Assembly (NCBI GenBank): GCA_034359265.1
Contig: CP136890.1
Location: forward strand, 1,428,501-1,492,500
Direction: 5' to 3'
DNA length: 64,000 bases
DNA from: Canna indica
Taxonomy: Eukaryota > Streptophyta > Magnoliopsida > Zingiberales > Cannaceae
Part shown: one piece after another, positions 36,401-55,514 of the stretch
Numbering within the stretch: the first letter of the stretch is position 1
Layout of the letters: every line of letters starts with the position of its first letter
Notes under the pieces: generated by a model
Told to the model about the DNA's origin: nothing
Databases searched by the model: none
Seen by the model: the letters and a program-made list of their open reading frames with translations, nothing else
Made by a program: the position numbers and the translations under genes

Positions 36401-37004
36401 TCCCCCTTAGCTGCAGAAACCTGAGCTATTTGGCATTCTATTCTAAAAGCCAAGGAACTGAGTATCCAGAATATTAGTGTGTTGACTGATTGCCAAATTG
36501 CAGTGAACATCCTTGATAAAAAAACATATCCTCCTTGGTTCTTACATAGTCTCATAGTAGACATTCGAAAGTTAAGCAACGAAATTAATTGTGATTGACA
36601 CCATATCAAAAGAGAGCTGAATACGAAGGCTCACTTGCTAGCCAAAGCTGGTCTTTCAAATCATTCTAAAGAGACTTTAGTATATGAGTCTGCTGCCCAA
36701 ATAGTTTCCTCTGAAATCAATAACATCCCAAGAGTTACTGAAAGCACATTGGTGAAATAGTGTAAATAGTATAAATAGTGTAGAGAATTGCTTAAGCAAA
36801 GACATTACTGTCAACTCTGTATTTGTGAGAATTCTTGATGATATTAATAAAGTGTTCAACACTCGAGAGATAATATATCACCACTCGGCTGAAGGCAAGG
36901 AATACACGACCAGTGGCCTAATGTACCATTCACCCTTTCAATTTAGTGATGAGTGACCCTACTTGAGTTTTTTCTTTAAAAATAATAATAATTTAATTTA
37001 TCAG
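30438..37004 (+). mobile_element. L1-type LINE with inverted 5' segment and 18-bp target duplication
   Basis: AATAATCTAATTTATCAG (30438-30455) and AATAATTTAATTTATCAG (36987-37004) differ at one base and bracket the insertion. From about 31743 to 36986 the plus strand carries, in order: ORF1 C-terminal part with LAARIGQPIKLDEVTNKG and a damaged CCHC knuckle near 31,938-31,978; endonuclease start ILSWNIRG near 32,671; reverse transcriptase (ITDFRPIALRN, QGCAF-like GQCAFIEGRRIQDN, and AFADDILI near 34,722); a zf-RVT region near 35,800-36,000; and RNase H (about 36,290-36,680). Many stops and frameshifts show it is dead. The 5' end of ORF1 is inverted (next entry). A short A-rich tail precedes the right duplication. 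Confidence 0.88.
30456..31742 (-). pseudogene. Inverted 5' segment of the LINE: ORF1 N-terminus and repeat-bearing leader
   Basis: On the minus strand 31237-30456 reads as the N-terminal part of a plant LINE ORF1 (DUF4283 type). WIPKPKKPPDP is followed by FASNDDPNHVLTHGPWFLNG and IWIHFPGLPIEYLHNKTLL near its low end, with a stop and a frameshift. The protein continues on the other strand at 31743 (LLKLAARIGQPIKL), so the two segments were once contiguous. The part 31238-31742 would be the element's 5' leader. It contains five copies of a phrase read on the plus strand as TGGAACACCAACGTCAA (near 31316, 31374, 31434, 31484, 31531), spaced 48-60 bases apart. Confidence 0.75.
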
Positions 37005-37128
37005 CAATTTATGTGATTAAATTGGATTGGATTGCACAGTAATCCAATTTAAGTAATTTGATGTGTGCATGTAAGTGCATTAATTGCCACACCATATTTG
37101 TTTAATTTACTTATTTGGTGTTATTGGT
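37005..37128. other. Short host spacer between two LINE insertions
   Basis: AT-rich sequence between the right target duplication of the first LINE and the left duplication of the second. It contains GCATTAATTGCCACACC, echoed as GCATTAATTGTTGCACC near 38,790 beyond the second LINE. It is therefore host repeat DNA rather than LINE sequence. Confidence 0.5.
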
Positions 37129-37762
37129 AATTCACAGATTTGATTTTTTTTTAAAAAGAAAACCTCAGATCAAAGGAGACCAGACACTGCTCTACAATTG
37201 GGTAAAAGGGGCAGAGGATTAATAGACGAATAATAGTCATGCACCCCTCACCTCCTGGTAAAGCATTGTCATGTTTCTCTATTCCAGGTGCAATCACTTC
37301 ATTTATAGAAATCAAAGGTGTTACATTTACAGTATCTATAGAAATATTATGTAAAGAAATATGATAAAAAATTGAATCAATAATACAACTTTTATTCTTT
37401 AAACTAGGAAGATCCACTTCATTATCAGAAGACTTAAGCTAATTGTGAACCAACAAGTATGTTCCTGTTGAAGCTCCACCGTTAGAAAATCCATGCTTTG
37501 CCAAATTGTGAGCTATCATGTTAAGTTCTCTTTTTATATGAGTCCAACCTTGAAAATCTATATCCTTAGCAACCATCCAAATATCTTTTTATCAAATCCT
37601 TGATGTACCATGGAGGTTTAAATCTTCCATTCAGAATGTTAATTAGCCTTAGGCAATCAAAGAATATCTTTATGTGCTTAATGTTAAAAAGCTTGGCATT
37701 CAGAATACATAGCCAAACAGCCCAAGCTTCTACAAATAGAGGGTTATCAGCATAGCTATGGC

Positions 37763-38214
37763 TAGGGGTGAGCATCGGTTCGGTTCGATTAAAAACCGAA
37801 CCGAAAATTCGGTTAACCGAACCGAAAATTCAGTTAACCGAACCGAACCAAAGAAAAAAAATTAACCGTTTACCGAACCGAAAAAATTCGGTTAATTCGG
37901 TTCGGTTAACCGAATTTTCGGTTCGGTTCGGTTAATTTGGTTCGGTTAACCGAAAAAAAAAAAAAAAAAAAAAATTAACGAATGCACAAGGACTCAAACT
38001 TAGCCCAACTGAAAGTTATATTTTAATTTTTACCTTCTAACCATCTTACCAAACATTATTATCAATTTATGTATAACTAACACCTGTTATATATATATAT
38101 ATCAAATGTTAAATAAATATTATTGAACAACATAGGATTCGAACCCGGGCGGCGGAAAACTAAATCTAAGACTTAACCACCAAGACAAATGTCAAGATCT
38201 AAAATATTTATTAT

Positions 38215-38245
<31 letters not shown>

Positions 38246-38432
38246 GGTTAATTCGGTAAATTAACCGAACCGTCGGTTAATTTACCGAACCGAACCGAAA
38301 ACCGAACCCAAAAATTTCTTTAACCGAAAACCGAACCGAAATTAATTCGATTAATTCGGTTCGGTTAAATCGGTTTCGGTTCGGTCGGTTTCGGTTCGGT
38401 TTCGGTGAATCGGTGAAGTTTGCTCACCCCTA
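37763..38432. mobile_element. hAT-like element with (CCGAACCGAA) arms, TSD GCTATGGC
   Basis: TAGGGGTGAGCA at the left end and TGCTCACCCCTA at the right end are perfect inverted termini. GCTATGGC is perfectly duplicated at 37755-37762 and 38433-38440, giving a clean 8-bp hAT-type signature. Both arms are built from CCGAACCGAAAATTCGGTTA words and complements. The core is unrelated and includes a tRNA-like piece (38128-38180). Confidence 0.88.
38128..38185 (-). repeat. tRNA-like segment inside the hAT-like element
   Basis: On the minus strand CTTGGTGGTTAAGTC is followed about 30 bases later by CCCGGGTTCGAATCC, a perfect box B. The spacing resembles a tRNA D-arm to T-arm. No full cloverleaf is evident, so this is a tRNA-derived remnant, not a tRNA gene call. 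Confidence 0.35.
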
Positions 38433-38663
38433 GCTATGGCTATAACTTTTCAGCATAGTAGTATTTTTCATGTTGACAAAAGAATATTCATATCCAAAAT
38501 TTCAGTAGTTATTTTTAAATTGGTCCAAAATTTCCATAGTAGTTATTTTTAAATTGGTCCAAAATTTCCTAGCAAATTCATATTAGTAAAAAATATGCTT
38601 AATACAATTATCAGACCTATTGCATACAAAGCAACAACTCCTTTATGCTCAATTCACAGATTT

Positions 38664-39257
38664 AACTTGCATTAATTTGATTTAATTCAGCTTTTAGATT
38701 ACGCATAATCATGGTGCATTTCAAAGTATATTTGATTAAATTTAATGTGTATTAATTGAATTATAATATGCATATTTGATTAAATTTCAGGCGCATTAAT
38801 TGTTGCACCACATTTTTCTTAATTACTAGTTTGAAATTTGTTAAATTTGATTAAATTGCATTGATTTCAAATTTAATTCAGCCTTCAAATTTATTATGTT
38901 ACATGCATATTAAATTGCATTTCCTTTTTTTTCATCATATTAAATTGCATTTCGCCTACGGACAAATGCCTTCTTTTAGCCTAGCAATAATTACTAAATC
39001 CAATTTCGAAGAATTATGCATACTAAATTCAATTTCGAATTCTTACCTCCAATTTCTGGTTTAAAAAAATTCTTACCTCCAATTCCGGCAAGTATTAATT
39101 TTCATTTGTATCCTCTAGTCTATTATTTATTTTGATTTTTCAAAACAAACTAAATCAATTTGTTTTAAGTTACGTATATTTTTCAAATTTGTTGGCATCC
39201 GTTCTTTTTGTTAGATAAAATAATTTATTAGGTTTGGAATTATATTCCTTTGTAAAC

Positions 39258-39313
<56 letters not shown>

Positions 39314-39830
39314 GATTTTATATAATAAAGTATTTATTTTTGATTCATTCTTTATAATATTTATTCCTATGTAGAGCTCATGTTTCTTTGAACAATAAAT
39401 TTTGTTTTTTAGAAATTGATTGAATTAAAATATGATCATAAATTGTGCAGGCAATTTCTATTATAGAATTTCTTTATATGTAATAAGATGTTATAAATTG
39501 GCACATAAATATATAATGGATTGATAGCTGTGAATATATATAATATAATAATAATAATAATAATAATTTTATACGCTATATACATGTAGGTGTTTTATTC
39601 GAAAAAACTATAATTTATGCAAATTATATTATATCTAAATAAAAAATAAATAATAGAGACAACATGAATTATCCATTGCCGAGACTGCGGGTCCGTACTA
39701 GTGGACGTCCAGGATGCAAAGATGAGACTAATGACGGTTCTGATGGAAGCACTCAGTGGAAAAGTGCCTGTACTGGCCAAGAAGACTCCCCAACCCAGAC
39801 GTGACACCACCCACATCCGGTTGGGCGGCA
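38664..39830. other. AT-rich spacer and HPR2 upstream region
   Basis: AT-rich DNA with a (TA) run of about 25 units at 39261-39310 and an (AAT) run at about 39546-39568. The last about 150 bases before 39831 become GC-rich and should include the HPR2 promoter and 5' UTR. No other gene was seen. Confidence 0.5.
39261..39310. repeat. (TA)25 microsatellite
   Basis: An uninterrupted TA dinucleotide array about 520 bases upstream of the HPR2 start. Confidence 0.97.
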
Positions 39831-41969
39831 ATGGAATTCCTTGGCGTCCTCCTCATCGTACCCATCAACCCTTACCTCGAGGAGGAGCTCGACCGCCGGT
39901 TCAAGCTCTTCCGCCTCTGGGAGTCACCGCCGGGGCGGCGGAGGGAGTTCCTGCAGGCCAATGCTCCGTCGATCCAGGCTGTGGTGGGCAGCACCGCCGC
40001 TGGGGCGGACGCGGAGATTATCGACCTGCTGCCGCGACTCGAGATCGTCGCCAACTTTGGTGTTGGCATCGACAAGGTCGACCTCCCCCGGTGCCGCGAG
40101 CGGGGTATCCGGGTCGTTTACACCCCCGACGTCGTGACTGACGACACTGCCGATCTCGCCATCGGCCTTGCCATCGCTGCCATGAGGAGGATCTGTGATG
40201 CCGATCGGTATGTGAGGGCTGGGTCATGGAAGGGCGAGGGGGACTACAAGCTTACCTCAAAGGTTCGTTCTTTTAACTTTATCCTATAGCGAAATAGTTT
40301 ACGGAATTGCTAATACTTAATAGTGTAAATGACTTTGGGATTTATATTTTTTATCTTAAAAGCAATGATTTTGAAGGTTGCATGACCAGTAGCTTTGAAA
40401 TAGGAGAGATTTATTATGTTTGAACTTGGAGCGAACTCATTATGGAGTTCGTATACGTTAGATTTTTGCTGTTGCATATTATTGGTAGAATTCAGGACAA
40501 AGGACTCTGCTTTTATGGGCACAAGGGTATGCTCTCAATTCAACTTACCCAACATGCATTCCTGTGCCCATGTTTATACTTTCTTTACTAAACACTTGTT
40601 GTTTCTATCACACTGTTTGATATGATTAAATTAAGAAGAATATAAATAACATGAAGCAATACTGTTAGGTTAAAATTTGAGCAACATGGAGTGGTAATTG
40701 TTAGAACATAGTGGTGAACCATCAATTACTATGCTATAAAAAGATGAGTTATGTGATTGAGTTAACGTTGGGGAAGGATTGATCCCAAAACTATAAATAA
40801 ATTATGACGAAACACCCCCTTCTTTTTCTTATTTTCTCTCCCTTGACATTTGATGAATCCAGGTTTTTCTTTGGACAAGATGTGTTATTTTCATATACTA
40901 ACAAGTAAACAACCCCTATGGTTTAGATGAATCATGGATGTAAACATGAGAGAGTTAAAAGAGGTCATTTGTTCTTAGAATAACTAAAAGTTATAGAAGT
41001 AGAATAACTGCAAGGTAATCCACTGTTTCTTCCTATTAATCAAGCAGCTGATTTAATTGAATATCACATCATATAAAATGTTCTTAGTTTCTTTTGTTTA
41101 GAGATAATCAGTAGCATCTTTTAATCAAACCTTTGTCTAAAATAGATTATTGGTACTTGGTAGCCTCTCATGAGTTTTTGACAGGGCACTTTAGATAATG
41201 AAAAATGCTTTGCAAGTGTTTCACAAAGCTGCAACAGCTGATGGACGACTTCATTGTTTGCCCAACTTAAACTGAAGTCCTACCCTGTATATGCAACGCC
41301 ATGCATTTACTGTAACTTTGTTATAACTTATAAGTACTCAGTTACGATGAGCACCGCATACAGCTGATGTTTTCTAGTTGTCATATTATTATCCTTTGCT
41401 TTCATTTAATGAGCTGATATATGACTTTGTTTCTTTGTTCTTCTTTGCAGTTCAGTGGAAAAACTGTTGGTATTCTCGGACTTGGTAGGATTGGTCTTGC
41501 TGTAGCTAAAAGAGCCGAGGGATTTGGTTGCCCTATTTGCTACTGCTCAAGATCAGAGAAACCAAATACAAACTATAAGTACTACCCAAGTGCTCTTGAG
41601 TTGGCAGCTAATTGCCAAGTGCTTGTTGTATCATGTCCACTGACTGAAGAAACCCAGCACATCATCAACCAAGAGGTGATTGAGGCTTTGGGTCCAAAAG
41701 GTGTGCTTGTCAACATAGGGAGAGGTCCTCTTGTGGATGAACCCCAGCTTGTTTCAGCACTGCTTAATGGTCGATTAGGGGCAGCTGGGCTTGATGTGTT
41801 TGAACGTGAGCCTCATGTACCAAAAGAATTGTTTAAGTTGGAGAATGTGGTTTTGGTCCCTCATATTGGCACCGATACTTTGGAGACAACCAAAGCAATG
41901 TCAGATCTAATTCTTGGTAACTTAGAGGCGCACAAGTTGAATAAGCCCCTACTAACACCACTTTTTTGA
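39831..41969 (+). CDS. HPR2: Hydroxypyruvate/glyoxylate reductase, HPR2 type
   Basis: Two exons, 39831-40262 and 41451-41969, give 316 residues, close to the 313 of Arabidopsis HPR2. The enzyme reduces hydroxypyruvate and glyoxylate with NAD(P)H and acts as the cytosolic bypass of peroxisomal photorespiration (family knowledge). The start [11 protein letters not shown] aligns with the family start; an in-frame upstream codon run exists but is not conserved. The Rossmann motif GLGRIG spans residues 154-159. The D-2-hydroxyacid dehydrogenase triad is Arg235 (NIGRG), Glu264 (FEREPHVP) and His282 (VPHIGTDT). Family members often have PHVGSGT at the last site, so GTDT is a small departure. No C-terminal SKL-type signal (ends LLTPLF), consistent with a cytosolic enzyme. 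Exon 1 is strongly GC-rich, exon 2 is not. Confidence 0.93.
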
Positions 41970-42501
41970 TGTACATGTAAATTCTGTGAACTGAGGACTT
42001 CATGTTGATATTTTTTGAAGGTTATTATCATGTCAAATATTGGCAAGAGATTTGTTGGGTAAAACATCTATCAATTACTAGATACAATATTCCATGAGCA
42101 GATGTCTCTGTCAACTAATATTCCACTTTCCTATGGGCGCACTACTTTTTCTACTTCAACTATGGACATTCACTTAATCCATGGTTTCATGTTCATTGAT
42201 CTGGCAGAATATTGAATGAAGCATATATTATATTTAGTTGCAAGACCACATGTTTTTGGGCTAGAACAAGGCTGATGAAACACAAAGACAATTCCTAGCT
42301 TGTGATATTTCATACCTTTACTTGTTTAGAACTCAATTAGCATAATGTTTTTTTATTGAAGTTGAATATTGCATTTTGAACAATATTGAAGAAATACCAA
42401 TTTGTCTGTTTTATATATGTTGAGATATATACATGTTAACACTATATTTAGAGGAGAACAAAAAAACATATAATCATCCATGATCTGGTAGGTTGTCTAA
42501 A
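41970..42501. other. Tail-to-tail spacer between HPR2 and dynein light chain
   Basis: Convergent genes: the HPR2 3' UTR enters from the left and the dynein light chain 3' UTR from the right. The sequence is AT-rich with no other recognisable feature. Confidence 0.5.
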
Positions 42502-42870
42502 CTATGCTGAAGCTCCTTTATAGATTAGGAATTTGAGAGACTCCAAGCAGAAGTAGATGAAGTTCCCCTTTGAGTGTGTAAAAAAGCAGCCGAAGTTGGA
42601 TCCAACAACGCACTGCCAACCAGGCCCATACACCACATCAAATGCCTGAAATTACAAAAATTCACAAAGAACAAATATTTGAGACAAAAATTCAAAAGAC
42701 GGAAAAGATGACGATGATAGATGATGAGAAACCTTCTTGATATGGCCAGCTATATTCCTGCAATCCAAGACATCAAAGAGGTCGAGAGCTTCACAGGCCG
42801 AGGACATGGCTTGGAGTTGCATCTCCATTGGCATGTCTGTATCTTGGATCATTGCCTTCCCTTCCAACAT
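42502..42870 (-). CDS. Dynein light chain, LC8 type
   Basis: Two exons, 42870-42733 and 42645-42502 (stop TAG), encode 93 residues beginning MLEGKAMIQDTDMP. Conserved LC8 features are MQLQAMSSACEALDLFDV, IAGHIKK|AFD at the exon junction, GPGWQCVVGSNFGCFFTH and FIYFCLESLKFLIYKG. LC8 is a small dimeric hub protein that binds short linear motifs. Flowering plants lack cytoplasmic dynein, and plant LC8 proteins act in other complexes such as the nuclear pore (established knowledge). The length is normal and both splice sites are GT-AG. It lies between convergent HPR2 and co-oriented GSK3 genes. Confidence 0.93.
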
Positions 42871-44273
42871 CTTCCTATTTATTTAGTAGGATTTGTTCAG
42901 ATGAAGTATTAGGAGTGCAAATCCCTCAAAATTGGCACAAACTCATCCTTCTCTCGTTTAAATACTGCCAAGAAATGCTAAAGGACACGTTGTGGATAAA
43001 GGAAGTGAGGCAGGGATTAAATGGCTAACTTGATAATGTGGATGTATATGTAACAAATAAAGATATTTTTGCATTTTTGTATACTTGGATGCACTTTTTT
43101 CCAGCTAAAATATCAGAACAAGTCTTCTTGTGCCATGTAGATTTCAGGAACTATTTTTTTCAGAGCTAATTTCAAAATTATTGCGGGAACTATTTTCTAT
43201 TAGGAGTAACTATAAAGAACAACCATGGTGATTTCGTGAATTTGCAAATAAATTCATGTGAAAGAGTAATTGACGATAAAAATATCGTAATATGTATGTG
43301 AATTCGAAAATTATAAGGTATAATTTACTTTTGCTATTTTTATAAATTATCTTGTCTCGTGGACGCGCAGAGACAATTCGAGAGGTTGTTGCGGGACCAA
43401 CTCAACATTGAAGAGCACCGCGGAAGCTTCATTGAAAGATGAGTTCTCGGTTCCTCCCTTATCTGCCACATTAATAGAGCCAACTTTGAATAGTGGATTT
43501 GTATGTTTGTGCAATTCTAAGCATTTGCATCTTGACATCATAAAAGAGGACAAAAGAAATTAGTCAATTTGGTCCCCAGAAATATACTGCGTTACTATTT
43601 TTGTTGACCACTATGAGGTTTGTAATTACAACTTCGCTATAAAAACTATATAGATGAAAAATGGATTAAAAAAATAGTAAAGTAAAATTAGACTTAGTTA
43701 CTGGAGAATAAATTATAGTTTGCTCTATTTTTACCTAATGGTCCCTAAAACAGTAAAAAAAAGAAACTTCAATGGGAGAAAAAGGGAGTTGCAAGAACAG
43801 GACATCCTTTTCATATCGTCAGTACAATGTTTATATTATCAAGTTCAAACCTTCAAACTTCTGGATTAGATACATCTACATGAGAAAAGAAAGTTATGGC
43901 CTACGTCAACTCAAAACTTACCATTAAGTGGCATTACCATTTACCAAACAAAACTGAAGAGAACTACTGCTAAGTTCTACTGCTTCCAGTACAGGAAGGT
44001 ACAGCCAAAACACACTAAACGACTCCTACAATGTGCCCTCCTAACTGAAACTTTGGAATAGTAAGTTACAGTGACTATATTGGAGAGATCCTAGACGACT
44101 TACAATTTACAAGGATTGACAGATACGCAGGATAGGATATAAGAACTCTCCAAACAATTCGGCAGCTCCTCTGTTATATCTCCTGCCAGTTGAGCGCTAT
44201 TACTCGCCAGATTTTCTCAGTGGCAACAAAAAGAATCCGCCTAGTCCATTACATGATAGCAACAAAAAGAATA
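42871..44273. other. Spacer between dynein light chain and GSK3 3' end
   Basis: Contains the dynein light chain promoter (minus strand, just above 42870) and the 3' UTR of the kinase gene at the right. A short open stretch at 43347-43553 on the minus strand has no recognisable features, and I do not call it a gene. Confidence 0.5.
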
Positions 44274-52191
<7,918 letters not shown>

Positions 52192-55100
52192 GTGATGTGG
52201 TCGGAGGAGGAGGAAGAGGAGGGTGGTGGTGTGGTGACGACCCCACTACTTTTTAGTTCCTTGGTTTCATGGTTTAACAGTAGATAGCGGATTTATAATA
52301 ATAAAATGCCCCCGTATTTTTCAAATTAACGACCATTTTCAAACCGTTATGATGGCCGAAAATCACGTACCGGCCGTTACGTGAGGTTGATTGTTGCGCA
52401 GCTGAGTAATATGCTAAATGTAGTTTGCAACTTGTTTTGCAATAAATAGTATTATGTCCGCTACATAATGCTATATCTGGTGCGAATTGTATCAGGATAA
52501 TTTAAATCAAATTGTGACGAGACTAAAATTCATTCGCCTAATTGGAATTTGCCCTGAAATATTATGAGTTATTTGGAAGTAAGAAAGAAAAGATAGTAGA
52601 AGGACGTTATGAAGATTACAAGTTTATAACATATAGAAAATTGATTTCACTTCAATTGCGGTACAATGAGAATTTAACGTTCTTTTCGATTGTTAATGCA
52701 TGCCCGGGAATAATTGGAATCCAAGTCAATGCGGGCATCTACAGTCAAAAGTTTGCAGCTAGCCAGCTACCCAGGTAGGTAATAATAACAATAATTAATT
52801 AATTAATAATAATAATAATAATAATATAGTTAAGTTTTTAAAGTAAAATGAATTATAAAAAAGTTACATAAAAAAATCATTCATTTTAAGTAATATAGTA
52901 ACTAATGACATGTGGTTCGTCTCATCAATGTATTTTGGCCAATTTTCCTCCTCGGGAAGAGGATGAGAAAAAAAACAAAAATTCAAGTAAGTAGAATATC
53001 GATATGAAATTAAATCGAATTTTTTCGTTAATCGATCCGACGATTTTTATTTTTATTTTTTAAATTTTCGATTTCGATTTTTATTAACGACTAACGATTA
53101 ACTCACGATTTAATCGATTCATATATAATATTTTAACTTTTACAACCCTATTTTTTAATATATTTTCACTCTAAACCTTATATAAAATAATACATTGAAG
53201 TATATTTAAATTATATTTTAGTCTCCAAAATTTGACCAATTATATATATATTAAATATAAATAAATATTATAATACATATTTTACTAAATAAAGATTTGA
53301 ATTTTATATTTAACTTATCCAAATTTTGTAATTGTGGTCGGGAATTTTTTTTTTTTTTGACTTTTTACTTATGGATATCATGTTAGATTTGTATTTTTTA
53401 TTTTAAAATACCTTCAACAATTGGAATGAATTTTGCAATCGGTATAATTTTGTTAGTTTTATATGTTGAAATCTTTATTAACCGAACCAAAAAAATACAA
53501 ACTGAAGTATCAATTAATCAAAGTTAATGATATAATTTATGATTAATGATTTTGAAAGGTTAATGACTTAAAAATTTATTAATGGAACCGTTCCATTCCA
53601 CGCTCATCCCTACTCTCGGTGGCTGGTTTTCTTCTCTTAATCTACTAATTCTGCTCATTCCACCTTCTGTTCGACCATTTAGATCAATAGTTACAAATGA
53701 CTGCATAACTTTTACATATATAAAAGATCTAAAATGTGAATCCATTTTCAGTCAAATCATTATAAATCATCATATCATAAAACTTGGACCAAACACTGCT
53801 TCAGAATAACCACACTCAGACGACGAAGAAGAAAACTCCGTCAAGTCGTAGAAGCAGTTTGCATGGCAGCCTGCAATGTAGACGCAAATTTTAGCTTACG
53901 ATGAATATATAAAATGTCGGTCAAAAACCGTCTGCTTTGCGTTGTGTCTCTGTTTCCGAAACAGTATTCAATATTGCAGAGCTCTGTAGGCGATGGATGG
54001 ATGACAGCCACAGTTCTATTTTATCCGATCCGCCCTCCTCTAAAGTAACGCAGCCGAGCGGCGTGTTGGCCGTGCAAAAACCAACGCATTAAACAATGCC
54101 TTGTACATGAGACGGCCGGCCACTGTTCTGCAGTCAAACACAAGACTCGAGGCACCAATCTATTGCCCAACGCCCTAACACCCTTCTCTCTCTTTCTCTC
54201 TCTCTCTCTGGTTCAGTGGTTCTTCCCCCTTTCTCATACTTGTTCATCGTTGATAATTAACTCATTACTGCAAGCATTTGATGGATGAACTCAAATCTCT
54301 GCTTTTAAATCTCAAATCATCATCAAAGTGCCTTTATCGGAACCTTTTAGCTGAGATCTTCAGTGCTGTGTCAATTCGTACTAATCATTGTCAGTCGCTA
54401 CAAACTTCTTATCAGATATTATCTCAAAGAATCCATTGCAGCAACTTCCATATGTCTGTTCCTGTGAACTGACCAGTGACCTCCCCCCTCACCTGTCCGT
54501 ACCTGGTCGTAGTGTTTTTCCAGACCTCATCGATACTTAAAAGCAAGAAGAAAGAGTCATGGAGATGCTCAGATGACTTCGACGTCCAAAGGCCATTGGT
54601 CCTTTGGGCTCAGCATTGCTCCGTTCTCTGTGGCGCCATATGGTTTCAGAAATGTTAAAATGCCCTCCCAAAACATGTTTTGTTTTGAATGGGGAAGTCA
54701 AGGAGGTTAAATTTTGATTCACTCGTGAAGTGAAATATTATATAAGAGATTGTTAACAGCCTTTCCTCTTTGGCAGAGGCATTCCCAATGCAGTTGCTCG
54801 TGAAGCTGCGTGAGAATTCCTGTTGGTTCATGCATGTCCACACCAAGGCACAATGCAATGTGCTGATCATGATAACCATCATTCAACTTTTGAAAACTGG
54901 CACCTCTCTCGAGTCAGAGCAATGTTTGAAATTCTAGTCATATTCATCAAGTCTAGTCCGTTCGAGCAGCTCTATATGGACGAGTAATCATTTTGTGTAA
55001 CCTTTATGCATATCACCAATCAATAGTAAGACAACAACGTGATGAGATATGAACCCATTGTAAGCAAAAATAAAACAGGAATCACGTGAATTTGAGAACA

Positions 55101-55514
55101 CCATAAAATAAAGAAGCCAATATGAGCAGTCAAAATGGAACATTCATATAGGAGCTATACACAAGCAAAACTGATGTAGAACTGGAGAAATCAGCTGGTA
55201 CAGTTTCTAAGATGCAGAAGATCCAGACTTAAATATTTGATAGGAGACTCGAGTTAAGTTTCTAACTTGATCACTTGAAATTACACAAGATTGTCTTTAT
55301 GATGCAGAACAAGATTTCACTCTCGAAAATTACACAAGTAAATATTGCTGCAGAAGTATAAAAAACAACTCACCCAATAGCTAAAATTTGAGGAGAAAAA
55401 AGAAAACATTATCACCATTACAGCAGAACAATATAAGGGATAGCTAGCTGAAGAGATTTGGGCCAAATATTGATCTCATCTGCAAAGAAACTGAATTGTT
55501 GCAAGCATAATACT
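52192..55514. other. Spacer between GSK3 start and the receptor-like kinase 3' end
   Basis: Just above 52191 lies the GSK3 promoter and 5' leader (minus strand). An (AAT) run is at about 52799-52826, an AT-rich repeat at 52958-53612, and a CT-rich microsatellite at about 54184-54210. A 64-codon open frame at 54278-54472 after the CT tract has no family features. No gene is called. The right edge should include the kinase 3' UTR. Confidence 0.5.
52958..53612. mobile_element. Possible decayed hAT-like element (AATCGATT words)
   Basis: The right end read on the minus strand is TAGGGATGAGCG, like the other hAT-like termini. The left candidate AAGAGGATGAGAA is weak. Flanks share only CTCGG. The interior repeats CGATTTAATCGATT-type words in both orientations. 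It is a low-confidence member of the same group. Confidence 0.3.

Larger units (their letters stand above)
37129..38663 (-). mobile_element. 5'-truncated LINE (RNase H end), split by a hAT-like element
   Basis: AATTCACAGATTT is perfectly repeated at 37129-37141 and 38651-38663. On the minus strand the tail (poly-A seen as T-run at 37142-37150) follows a coding remnant. That remnant carries NPLFVEAWAVW, FDCLRLINILNGRFKPPWYIKDLI and HIKRELNMIAHNLAKHGFSNGG, typical of the RNase H domain at the end of plant L1 ORF2. The frame is cut at 37762 and resumes beyond 38432, so the hAT-like element inserted after the LINE did. Near 38,503-38,565 a phrase (GTAGTTATTTTTAAATTGG) is tandemly repeated. Confidence 0.8.

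Noticed and set aside
39701..40141. Alternative long frames over the first HPR2 exon
   Set aside because: Shadows of the GC-rich coding exon; only the frame starting MEFLGVLL continues into the NAD-binding exon.
54278..54472. 64-codon open frame after a CT-rich tract
   Set aside because: It looks promoter-like upstream, but there is no homology I recognise and no clear downstream exon.
54578..54610. Small hairpin CCAAAGG...CCTTTGG that might suggest a microRNA
   Set aside because: The stem is only about seven pairs and no known plant microRNA sequence is present.
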